A DNA stretch of 64,000 nucleotides from contig NZ_JAATJE010000002.1 of assembly GCF_011927695.1 (NCBI RefSeq), forward strand, positions 668,001 to 732,000, in the 5' to 3' direction. The translations under genes were made by a program, and so were the position numbers. The stretch comes from Sphingomonas jejuensis. GTDB lineage: Bacteria; Pseudomonadota; Alphaproteobacteria; Sphingomonadales; Sphingomonadaceae. Shown in pieces: positions 10,411 through 18,074 of this stretch; the first letter of the stretch is position 1; the number at the start of each line of letters is the position of its first letter. The notes beneath the pieces were generated by a model that was given only the letters and a program-made list of their open reading frames with translations, was not told the DNA's origin and searched no databases.

Positions 10411-11538
10411 ATGGCAATCGCGCTCTCCGTGCTGCTGCTGCTCCAGGCCGCCCCGGCAACCGACCGGGAGCCGCCGACCATCGTCATCCAGGCCCGCCGC
10501 GCTGAAGAGGATCTCGCCGCCTGCCTGGCGCGCAACTGCCCGCCGGACGAGGAGATCGAGGCGGCGCTGGATGCGGCCGTGCAGCAATTTGCCGACGGCC
10601 GTTACGTTGATGCGAAGCGTGTTCTGGGGCGTACCGTTGCGCGACATCGCGGTCATGCCACCGAGAACCCGCGGCTATTTGCAAGCCTGCTTGCCACCTC
10701 GGCCACCGTCGCAGAGCATGAGGGCGACGACGACCTGTTCCGTCAGCGTGTCTACGAGCGAACCAACTTGCTGAGGACGGAACTCGGTCCCGAAAGTCTC
10801 GAAGCGATCATGGCCGATCTCGATACGGGCAATATGCTGATGAAGCTCGGCAGCCCGATCACGGCCGAAGCGTCCTACAGGCGGGCTGAGGAAGCGGCGC
10901 TTGCTGCAGGCCGCCCGAGGCTCGCTGCTGCCGCCATGTTCCGACAGGCTTGGCTGGAGCTTTCACGAGGGCGCTATAACCGAGCAGAGAGCCTCGCTAG
11001 CCGGGCCGGGGAGGTCGCAGGCGCCGACAATGTGCTAGTTGCCGAGCTCGGCCGTATTCTTGCTGTTCGCATCGCCTACGCCAAAGGCGATGAAGCGGAA
11101 TCCTCTCGCTTGCTCGCTGCTCTGCCGGGAAGGACGCGGCCGGCACCTCTCCTGATCACCGCGCCTCCCATTCCGCCGCTGAACTCGCCTTCCCAGTGGG
11201 TCCGTCCTGCAGAAGGAATGAATGCTTTCGTCGATGTGGGCTTTTGGGTCCGACCCGACGGGCGCGTCGAGGAGGTGGAGGTTCTTCGCGATAATGGTCG
11301 GCGCGCATGGTTCAATCCCGTAGTTAATCGGGTCGCGGACCGCCGCTATGCTCCCTTCCCCTCGGGCGAGGGCGATCCGGGCATCTACCAGATCGAACGC
11401 TATACACTGCGGCCGTCCTACGAGGTTCCGTACTTCAGCCGCATTTCCCGACGGATCGGAAGTTATCATCTCAAGGTCGCCAGCCTGACCCATATGGCCG
11501 AAGAAACGGGTGAAAGCGTGGACAGCGCGCTTCAATAG
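10411..11538 (+). CDS. Exported helical-repeat protein with TonB-box-like N-terminus and TonB-C-like end (paralogue A)
   Basis: 375 aa, unrecognised as a named family. It has a short signal-like start (MAIALSVLLLLQAAPA), then PPTIVIQARR, which looks like the TonB box of TonB-dependent receptors, then a cysteine pair (CLARNCPPDEEIEAALD). Residues about 50-240 are alpha-helical with TPR-like spacing. The C-terminal part (about 270-340, FVDVGFWVRPDGRVEEVEVL and DRRYAPFPSGEG) resembles the TonB C-terminal fold (GxV...DGxVxxVxVLxS). It is about 45 bp after acyP and is followed by a paralogue of the same layout. Base composition looks somewhat less GC-rich than the neighbours. Function unknown; an envelope location is inferred. 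Confidence 0.72.
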   Translation: MAIALSVLLLLQAAPATDREPPTIVIQARRAEEDLAACLARNCPPDEEIEAALDAAVQQFADGRYVDAKRVLGRTVARHRGHATENPRLFASLLATSATVAEHEGDDDLFRQRVYERTNLLRTELGPESLEAIMADLDTGNMLMKLGSPITAEASYRRAEEAALAAGRPRLAAAAMFRQAWLELSRGRYNRAESLASRAGEVAGADNVLVAELGRILAVRIAYAKGDEAESSRLLAALPGRTRPAPLLITAPPIPPLNSPSQWVRPAEGMNAFVDVGFWVRPDGRVEEVEVLRDNGRRAWFNPVVNRVADRRYAPFPSGEGDPGIYQIERYTLRPSYEVPYFSRISRRIGSYHLKVASLTHMAEETGESVDSALQ

Positions 11539-11687
11539 GCCTTTCCGGCCGCCGGATTTGCAAGCTGCTGATCTCATTGGACCGCGTCACATGTCTTTTG
11601 TGCCGCCCTGATTACTTTCCCAGCCGTAATCCTCCTGACTGAGTTTGCAGTCTTGTCGGACACATCGGTTTGTGTTCTTCTTCTTCC

Positions 11688-12848
11688 ATGTCGATGATAA
11701 TCGCCTTGCTGTTGCTTCAAACCGAAGCAACGATTCCGCAGGACAACCAAACCATCATCGTGACGGCACGGCGATCGCAGGAAATCCTCGCCGAGTGCCT
11801 TGCGCGAGCATGCCCGCCCGCTGAGGAAATCGAGGCGGCGCTTGATGCGGGCGTGGACCATTTCCGAGCAGGAAATTACCGGCAGGCGAAGGCCGTGCTT
11901 GCGCGCGCGGTGACACGCAACCGACGTCATGCGGCGAGCTTGCCGGAGCCGGTCTCGACCCTGCTGGCGACCTATGCCGATGTCGCGCGTCAGGATGGCG
12001 ACGTGCGGATCTTCCGACACGCAACCCGGGAAAGCGTGACGATCCTGCGCGAGCATCGAGGTGAGAACAGCCTGACTGCACTGCACGCAGGCCGCCGTAT
12101 CGGCGACTCTCTCGTCGTCCTCGGCCAGCTGCGCTCGGCCGACGACGCGTACACTTCACTTCAGGCCCGCGCGCTCGCGGCCGGCTACCCCATGATCGCA
12201 GCCGACATTGCGTTCCAGCGCGCGCAGCTTGCAATAAACATGAACCGCTTCGATCAGGCCTTGCGGCTGACGAATGAGGGGCAGGCCCTTGCGGGTGTCG
12301 AGAATCGCTCCGCCCGCGCCCGAGCAGATGTTCTGAGAACTCGAGTCGCAACCGGGCGCGGAGATACCGCCGCCGTCGACCGCTTGCTTGCCACGTTGCG
12401 TGCCGCGCCCGGCACCCGCCCGATCCTCGTCTTCGCCCCGCCATTCCCGGATCTTGGCGAAGGGGGTCCCGAGACCCGGCCACAGGGAGTCGACAGCAGC
12501 ACCTTGCTCAGCCTGACCGGCCCGCTGAACAATCCGCTTTCCCTCAACAATTCAGTCGACTGGGTCGATATCGGCTTCTGGATCCGCCCGGACGGGAGCG
12601 CGGCCGATGCCGCGATCCTCCGCGGCAGCACACGCGGAGAGTGGGCCAGACCCCTGCTTCGTCAGATCGCCCAGCGCCGCTACAGCCGCACCGAAGATCA
12701 GGCCGATGGTTCCGGCTTCTACCGGGTAGAACGCTATAGTCTGCGGGCGCCCATCACCTTGGATCGATCGGGCTCTCGCATCGCCGGCAGGGCAGGGCCG
12801 CGGACACTTGAGGTCGTGGACCTCTCCTCGTTCGAGGATGGAAGCTAG
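11688..12848 (+). CDS. Exported helical-repeat protein with TonB-box-like N-terminus and TonB-C-like end (paralogue B)
   Basis: 386 aa, tandem paralogue of the gene just upstream. The matching landmarks are a signal-like start (MSMIIALLLLQTEATIPQ), a TonB-box-like TIIVTARRSQEIL, the cysteine pair CLARACPPAEEIEAALD, a helical middle (FRAGNYRQAKAVLARAV) and a C-terminal WVDIGFWIRPDGSAADAAIL followed by RRYSRTEDQADGSGFYRVER. The two align end to end, but B has an insert before the C-terminal domain (about residues 255-285). The ATG at 11688 is preferred; an upstream TTG and an ATG two codons in are alternatives. The 150-bp spacer suggests a separate or internal promoter. It ends 4 bp from the convergent deacetylase-family gene. 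Confidence 0.72.
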   Translation: MSMIIALLLLQTEATIPQDNQTIIVTARRSQEILAECLARACPPAEEIEAALDAGVDHFRAGNYRQAKAVLARAVTRNRRHAASLPEPVSTLLATYADVARQDGDVRIFRHATRESVTILREHRGENSLTALHAGRRIGDSLVVLGQLRSADDAYTSLQARALAAGYPMIAADIAFQRAQLAINMNRFDQALRLTNEGQALAGVENRSARARADVLRTRVATGRGDTAAVDRLLATLRAAPGTRPILVFAPPFPDLGEGGPETRPQGVDSSTLLSLTGPLNNPLSLNNSVDWVDIGFWIRPDGSAADAAILRGSTRGEWARPLLRQIAQRRYSRTEDQADGSGFYRVERYSLRAPITLDRSGSRIAGRAGPRTLEVVDLSSFEDGS

Positions 12849-12852
12849 CGCT

Positions 12853-13860
12853 TCAGCCGCCCATCCCCTCCAGGAACGCCGCGACATTGGCGCCGAGCGC
12901 GTCGACGGCGTAGCCGCCTTCCATCACCACCAGCATCGGCATCCCGGCCGCTGCGATCTGCCGGGCCATCGCTCTGTAGTCCGCCGTTTCGATGCGGAAC
13001 TGGCTGATCGGATCGCCGGCGAAGGTGTCCGCGCCGAAGCTCACCACCATCAGGTCCGCGCCAAAAGCGCGGATGGCGGAGAGCGCCCGGTCGAGCGCGG
13101 GACGGTACTGCGTCCAGTCGGTTCCCTGCGGCAGCGGCAGGTTGAGGGTCGCGCCGGCGCCCGCCCGCTCGCCGACCTCGTCCGCATGGCCCCAGAAGAA
13201 GGGATAGTCGGTCCGCGGGTCGGCGTGGATGGAGGCGAAGAACACGTCGCCCCGATCCCAGAAAATGTCCTGCGTTCCGTTGCCGTGGTGGTAGTCCACG
13301 TCCAGGATCGCGACCCGCCGCCCTGCCGCCGTCGCCGCTTCCGCCGCGATCGCGGCGTTGTTGAGGAAGCAGTAGCCGCCGAGATAGTCGCGGCCCGCAT
13401 GGTGCCCGGGCGGCCGGCACAGCGCGAAGGCGGCCGGATCGCCGCCCAGCACTGCGCCCAGCGCGCCCAGTGCGGACTGCGCCCCCCAATAGGCGCTGGT
13501 CCAGCTGCCGGGTGCGATCGGCGTGGACGCATCCATCGAAAAGCGCCCCAGCCGCGCATCGATCCGGTCGAGCGACAGCGCGCGCCGGCGCACCACCGGC
13601 CAGGCATAGCCGTGCGCGTCGCCGTGGCGCCCCGCCGCCAGCCAGTCCCGATGCGCGACCTGCAGAAAGGCGAGATAGTCGCCGTCATGCACCGCCGCGA
13701 TCGGCGCCATCCCGGCGTCGCGCGGCAGCACCGGATCGCCGACCGCCGCCAGGATCGCCGCGGCGCGCGCGGGCACCTCGGCGAAGGGCACGAAGCCGCC
13801 GTTGTGCAGTTCCTGGACCGGAGCATGCAGCAGCTGATCGGGATGAAAGAAGGTCTTCAC
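12853..13860 (-). CDS. Histone deacetylase / acetylpolyamine amidohydrolase family protein
   Basis: 335 aa zinc hydrolase of the arginase/deacetylase fold. Bacterial members remove acetyl groups from polyamines, acetoin pathway proteins or small amides. Active-site landmarks are all present: CRPPGHHAGRDYLGGYCFLN (tandem histidines), ILDVDYHHGNGTQDIFW (zinc Asp and His) and VVSFGADTFAGDP (second zinc Asp). Start is GTG at 13860 (VKTFFHPDQLLH), which overlaps the nhaA stop by GTGA, so the protein is probably made with the antiporter. Its substrate cannot be told from the sequence. Confidence 0.9.
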   Translation of the reverse strand: MKTFFHPDQLLHAPVQELHNGGFVPFAEVPARAAAILAAVGDPVLPRDAGMAPIAAVHDGDYLAFLQVAHRDWLAAGRHGDAHGYAWPVVRRRALSLDRIDARLGRFSMDASTPIAPGSWTSAYWGAQSALGALGAVLGGDPAAFALCRPPGHHAGRDYLGGYCFLNNAAIAAEAATAAGRRVAILDVDYHHGNGTQDIFWDRGDVFFASIHADPRTDYPFFWGHADEVGERAGAGATLNLPLPQGTDWTQYRPALDRALSAIRAFGADLMVVSFGADTFAGDPISQFRIETADYRAMARQIAAAGMPMLVVMEGGYAVDALGANVAAFLEGMGG

Positions 13861-15053
13861 GTGCGCCGCTCCTCCCCCCGGGCGACGCGCAGCAGCAGCC
13901 ACCCGACCAGCCCCGACAGGATCGATCCCGCCAGCACGCCGATCTTGACCTCGTCCGCCAGCAGCGGATCGTCGAAGGCAAGCCCGCCGATGAACAGGCT
14001 CATGGTGAAGCCGATGCCGCACAGCACGGACACGCCCCAGATCTGGAACCAGGTGGCGCCCGCGGGCTTGTTGCCCAGCCGCATGGCAACGGCGATGCGG
14101 ACCGACAGGAACACGCCGATCTGCTTGCCGAGGAACAGCCCCGCCCCGATGGCGAGCGGCAGCGGCGCCACCAGCACGTCCGGCCCGGGGCCGGTGAGCG
14201 CGACGCCCGCATTCGCCAGGCCGAACAGGGGCACGATCACGAAGGCGACGGCGGGCTGCAGGGCGTGCTCCAGCCGGGCGAGCGGGGAGCCTTCGCGCGG
14301 GTGCGCGCGCGGATTCTGCCCGGGTGCGGGGCGGAGCGGGATGGTCAGCGCGGCCAGCACGCCCGCCACCGTGGCGTGCACGCCCGACAGCAGCACCGCC
14401 AGCCACAGCAGGGCGGCGAGCACCAGATAGGTCGGGAGGCGCCGGTGCCCGTGCAGGTTGAGCGCCACCATCAGCACGAGGATGCCGGCCGCGAGCGCCA
14501 GCGCGGCGACATCCAGCCCCGTCGAGTAGAACAGCGCGATGATGATCACCGCGCCCATGTCGTCGACGATGGCGATGGTCACGAGCAGGAGCTTCAGCGA
14601 ATCGGGTGCCCGCCGCCCGAGCAGGGCCAGCACACCGACGGCAAAGGCGATGTCGGTCGCCGCCGGGATCGCCCAGCCGCGATGGAGCTGAGGATCGCCG
14701 CCGGCGACCCAGAGATAGACAAGGGCGGGCAGGGCCATGCCGCCCGTCGCCGCGATCGCCGGCAGCCAGCGGGCGCGGGCGGAGGCGAGGTGCCCGTCGA
14801 TCAGCGCGCGCTTGATCTCCAGCCCGACGAGCAGGAAAAACAGCGCCATCAGCCCGTCGTTGATCGATTGGTGGACCGTCAGCGGGCCGAGATAGCTGTG
14901 CAGCACCGCCTCGTAGGCATGGGCGGTCGGCAGGTTGGCGAGCAGCATCGCCACTGCGGCCGCGGCCATGAGGACGATGCCGCCCGCGGCCTCGCTGTCC
15001 AGAAAGGCGCGCATGGCACGCGGCATGCGGGTCGGGGTCGCCGGATCGGCCAT
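13857..15053 (-). CDS. nhaA: Na+/H+ antiporter NhaA
   Basis: 398 aa inner-membrane antiporter that expels Na+ in exchange for about two H+ for pH and salt tolerance. The ion-site aspartate pair is seen in TIAIVDDMGAVIIIALFYST, and the first half holds FLLVGLEIKRALIDGHL and AIPAATDIAFAVGVLALLG. The end has GVSVLCGIGFTMSLFIGGLA. About 11-12 hydrophobic segments; length typical. Overlaps the deacetylase-family gene downstream by GTGA. It is divergent from the NfrB-like gene, about 110 bp away. Confidence 0.95.
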   Translation of the reverse strand: MADPATPTRMPRAMRAFLDSEAAGGIVLMAAAAVAMLLANLPTAHAYEAVLHSYLGPLTVHQSINDGLMALFFLLVGLEIKRALIDGHLASARARWLPAIAATGGMALPALVYLWVAGGDPQLHRGWAIPAATDIAFAVGVLALLGRRAPDSLKLLLVTIAIVDDMGAVIIIALFYSTGLDVAALALAAGILVLMVALNLHGHRRLPTYLVLAALLWLAVLLSGVHATVAGVLAALTIPLRPAPGQNPRAHPREGSPLARLEHALQPAVAFVIVPLFGLANAGVALTGPGPDVLVAPLPLAIGAGLFLGKQIGVFLSVRIAVAMRLGNKPAGATWFQIWGVSVLCGIGFTMSLFIGGLAFDDPLLADEVKIGVLAGSILSGLVGWLLLRVARGEERRT

Positions 15054-15165
15054 CGGGGCCGGATGGCGGGTTTCGGCCCGTGCATCAACCGTGCACCGTC
15101 GTCATTTCCCTTGATCGCGCCGCCGAAGGCTATTTGATCCGTTCTGGACCGAATCGAGGGGGGCG

Positions 15166-16569
15166 ATGGTCGCAGGGGAGCTGATCTGGCGGGGGCTGGA
15201 CCTCGTCGCGCGGGAACTGGCGCTGTTCGCGGCCGCCGGCATCCTCGTCGGCGGGATCGGTGACCTGTGCGTCGACCTCCTGTGGATCGCGCGGGCCGGC
15301 TGGAAAAGGCTGTTCATCTATTCGCGGCACCGGCGAGCGACCGCCGCCGGCTTTCCCGCGGCCGACCGGCCCGGCCGCATCGCCGTGTTCGTGCCTGCCT
15401 GGCACGAAAGCGAGGTGATCGGCGCCATGCTGCGCACCGCCTGCGACCACTGGGCGGGCGCGGACATCCGGCTGTATGTCGGGCTCTACCCGAACGATCC
15501 GGACACGATCGCGGCGGTGGCGGCGGTGGGTGATCCGCGGGTGCGTGCGGCGATCAACCCGCGCCCCGGCCCAACAACAAAGGGCGACAACCTCAACGCC
15601 ATGTGGGCGGCGCTGCTGGCGGACGAGGCGGCGCAGGGCTGGCAGGCCAAGGCCATCGTGCTGCACGACGCCGAGGATGTGGTGCACCCGGCCGAGATCC
15701 GCATCTACGACCGGCTGATCGAACGCTTCGACCTGGTGCAGCTGCCGGTGGTGGCGCTGGTGGACCCGGCGACGCCGCTGTTCGGCCGCATGATCGGCGC
15801 GCATTATGCCGACGAGTTCGCCGAGGCGCATGGCCGCACGCTGGTGGTGCGCGAGGCGATCGGCGCGGCCGTGCCGTCCGCCGGGGTCGGCTGCGCCTTT
15901 TCGCGCGCGCGACTGGCGGCGGTCGCGGACGTGCGGGGCGGACAGCCGTTCGACGCCGACAGCCTGACGGAGGATTACGAGCTTGGCCTGCGCATCGGCG
16001 AGGCGGGTGGGCGCGGCGTGTTCGTGCGGGTGGATGACGGGGTGGGCGGCATTGTGTCCGTCCGCGCGCATTTCCCGGTGTCGCTGTCGGCGGCGGTGCG
16101 GCAGAAGGCGCGCTGGATGACGGGGATCGCGCTCAACGGGTGGGACCGGCTCGGCTGGCGGGGATCGCCGGCCGAACGCTGGATGCGCTTTCGTGACCGG
16201 CAGGCGGTGCTCGCCGCGGTGGTGCTGGTGGCTGCCTATGGCGCGCTTGCCTGCTGGGGGGTGCTCGCGCTGGCTGAGCTTGCCGGCGGTTACCGCCCCC
16301 TGGTGCTGGAGCCGTGGGAGCGCGCGCTCCTGATCGTCAATGTCGGCCTGCTCGCCTGGCGGCTGGCGATGCGCGCGCTGTTCGTCGGGCGGACACATGG
16401 CTGGCGACAGGGCCTTGCGTCCGTGCCGCGCGTGATCGTGGCCAACATCGTCGCCATGATGGCGGCGCGCCGCGCGCTTGCCCATTACCTCCACATCCTG
16501 CGCGGCGGGCGCGCGATCTGGGAGAAGACGACGCACATCTTCCCCGCCGACGTGAAGGCTGCGCGGTGA
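15166..16569 (+). CDS. NfrB-like membrane glycosyltransferase (GT2), short form
   Basis: 467 aa. The N-terminal membrane segment is followed by a GT2 domain resembling bacteriophage N4 adsorption protein B: FVPAWHESEVIGAMLRTA, TTKGDNLNAMW, VLHDAEDVVHPAEIRIYD (DxD-type), SLTEDYELGLRIGEAGG and the QxxRW-type motif RQKARWMTGIALNGWDRLGW; the last quarter has two or three hydrophobic segments. In E. coli, NfrB works with NfrA to make a secreted N-acetylmannosamine polymer and carries a C-terminal MshEN c-di-GMP-binding domain. That domain is absent here (E. coli NfrB is about 745 aa). GTGA overlap with the next gene at 16566-16569. The polymer made here is unknown. Confidence 0.85.
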   Translation: MVAGELIWRGLDLVARELALFAAAGILVGGIGDLCVDLLWIARAGWKRLFIYSRHRRATAAGFPAADRPGRIAVFVPAWHESEVIGAMLRTACDHWAGADIRLYVGLYPNDPDTIAAVAAVGDPRVRAAINPRPGPTTKGDNLNAMWAALLADEAAQGWQAKAIVLHDAEDVVHPAEIRIYDRLIERFDLVQLPVVALVDPATPLFGRMIGAHYADEFAEAHGRTLVVREAIGAAVPSAGVGCAFSRARLAAVADVRGGQPFDADSLTEDYELGLRIGEAGGRGVFVRVDDGVGGIVSVRAHFPVSLSAAVRQKARWMTGIALNGWDRLGWRGSPAERWMRFRDRQAVLAAVVLVAAYGALACWGVLALAELAGGYRPLVLEPWERALLIVNVGLLAWRLAMRALFVGRTHGWRQGLASVPRVIVANIVAMMAARRALAHYLHILRGGRAIWEKTTHIFPADVKAAR

Positions 16570-17597
16570 AGGGCGGGCCGATCCGCTTCCTGGGTGCGGT
16601 GACGCTGCTGTGGATGGGCGCGCGCGCGATCGCGCTGTGGCCGGACGCGCTGCGGCTGCCGGACCTCAGCTTCGCGACCCCGCTGCCGGAAGCGCGCGCG
16701 GCCGCGATCCCGCTGCGCCCGGTGTTCCGTGTCGCGTTGCCGCCGGTCGTGCGGTCGCAGCTGCTGGTCGCGCTGCCGCCGCCGCAGCCGGTCCACGCCA
16801 GCGTCGGGCGCCCGCCCAGCCGCACGGCCGCGGCGCTGATGACGGCCGCCGGCTATGGCGGGGCGCCCGCGCTCGCCAACCTGCGCTACCCGCGCATCAC
16901 GCCGGGCGGGGCGGGGCCGGTGTGGCGCGGAACGCCCGCCATGCGTCCGCAGACGTTCAGCCGGCTGACGGTGACCGGGTGGATGATCGCCCGGCCCGGT
17001 GGCGGATCCGGATCGCTCGTCGGCGGGGGCCAGCTGGGCGGCAGCCAGGCGGGCGTCCGCGCCAGCTATGCCATCAACGCCAGCCGCACCCTGTCGATCG
17101 CGGGCCGGCTGTCGTCGCCGCTCGGCACCGCCGGCGGGCGGGAGGCGGCGTTCGGCATCGACTGGCAGCCGTCCATCGCCGTTCCAATCAAGCTGATGCT
17201 GGAACAGCGGGTCGCGCTGGATCGGGGGGCGCGCACGGCACCAGCCCTGGGCCTGGCCGGCGGGCTTGGCGGGGTGCCGTTGCCGGCGGACTTCCGGCTG
17301 GATGCCTACGCGCAGGCGGGCGTCGTCGGCCTAAGCCGGCGGCAGGGTTATGTCGACGGGGCGGTGCGCATGGAGCGGCCGGTGTGGCGGTCGGGCGGCT
17401 TGGGGCTCAGCCTGGGCCTTGGCGCGTGGGGCGCCGCGCAACCGGGCGTGTCGCGCCTCGACGTGGGGCCGCAGGCGGTGGTGCGGCTGCCGACGGGTGG
17501 CTCCACGCTGCGCCTGGGCGTGGAATGGCGGCAGCGGATCGCGGGCAACGCCCGGCCGGGATCCGGCCCCGCGCTGTCGCTGGGCGCCGACTTCTAG
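16566..17597 (+). CDS. Predicted outer-membrane protein resembling the NfrA C-terminal domain
   Basis: 343 aa, GTG start at 16566 overlapping the glycosyltransferase stop (GTGA). A single N-terminal hydrophobic segment precedes a Pro/Ala-rich linker. From about residue 130 on there are alternating beta strands (GVRASYAINASRTLSIAGRL, LDAYAQAGVVGLSRRQGYVD), ending in a terminal Phe, typical of outer-membrane barrels. The last 200 residues look like NfrA_C, the barrel part of phage N4 adsorption protein A. The TPR-rich periplasmic part of full NfrA (about 990 aa in E. coli) is missing. With the NfrB-like partner this suggests a minimal exopolysaccharide synthesis/export pair. Family match is by eye only. 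Confidence 0.65.
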   Translation: MKGGPIRFLGAVTLLWMGARAIALWPDALRLPDLSFATPLPEARAAAIPLRPVFRVALPPVVRSQLLVALPPPQPVHASVGRPPSRTAAALMTAAGYGGAPALANLRYPRITPGGAGPVWRGTPAMRPQTFSRLTVTGWMIARPGGGSGSLVGGGQLGGSQAGVRASYAINASRTLSIAGRLSSPLGTAGGREAAFGIDWQPSIAVPIKLMLEQRVALDRGARTAPALGLAGGLGGVPLPADFRLDAYAQAGVVGLSRRQGYVDGAVRMERPVWRSGGLGLSLGLGAWGAAQPGVSRLDVGPQAVVRLPTGGSTLRLGVEWRQRIAGNARPGSGPALSLGADF

Positions 17598-17663
17598 GAC
17601 GACCCGCCCTGGCGCGGCGCCGCCGCCAGCCCCACCTGACGCTCACATCAAGGTAGGAGCAGC

Positions 17664-18065
17664 ATGGTGGCGACACGGGACGCGATCTTTCCGGCCGGGC
17701 GGCAGGCGCTTTACGACATCAACCGCTATTCGGCGGCGATCCGGTCGGGCGATCTGCTGTTCGTCTCCGGCCAGGTGGGCAGCCGGGAGGACGGCTCTCC
17801 CGAGCCCGACTTCGCGGCGCAGGTCGACCGGGCGTTCGCCAACCTGGCGGCCGTGCTGGCGGCGGCGGGGTGCGGCCTTGACGATGTGATCGACGTGACG
17901 ACCTTCCACACCGATCCGGAGGCGCAGTTCGAGACGATCATGGCGGCAAAGGACCGGGTGTTCGCGTCTGTGCCCTACCCCAACTGGACGGCCGTCGGCG
18001 TCACCTGGCTGGCCGGGTTCGACTTCGAGATCAAGGTCATCGCCCGCATCCCGGCAGGGAACTGA
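17664..18065 (+). CDS. RidA/YjgF/YER057c family protein, non-canonical active site
   Basis: 133 aa, small trimer-forming Rid-family protein. SGDLLFVSGQVGSREDG, the FANLAAVLAAAGCGLDDVID helix and VTWLAGFDFEIKVIARIP at the end define the fold. Canonical RidA deaminates reactive 2-aminoacrylate-type enamines using an arginine in the P-x-R segment; here that segment is YPNWTAVGVTWL, with no arginine, so it belongs to another Rid subgroup and may not be an enamine deaminase. TAGGAG lies upstream of the ATG. Monocistronic; convergent with the DUF445 gene (9 bp gap). Confidence 0.88.
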   Translation: MVATRDAIFPAGRQALYDINRYSAAIRSGDLLFVSGQVGSREDGSPEPDFAAQVDRAFANLAAVLAAAGCGLDDVIDVTTFHTDPEAQFETIMAAKDRVFASVPYPNWTAVGVTWLAGFDFEIKVIARIPAGN

Positions 18066-18074
18066 TCCCGCCTG

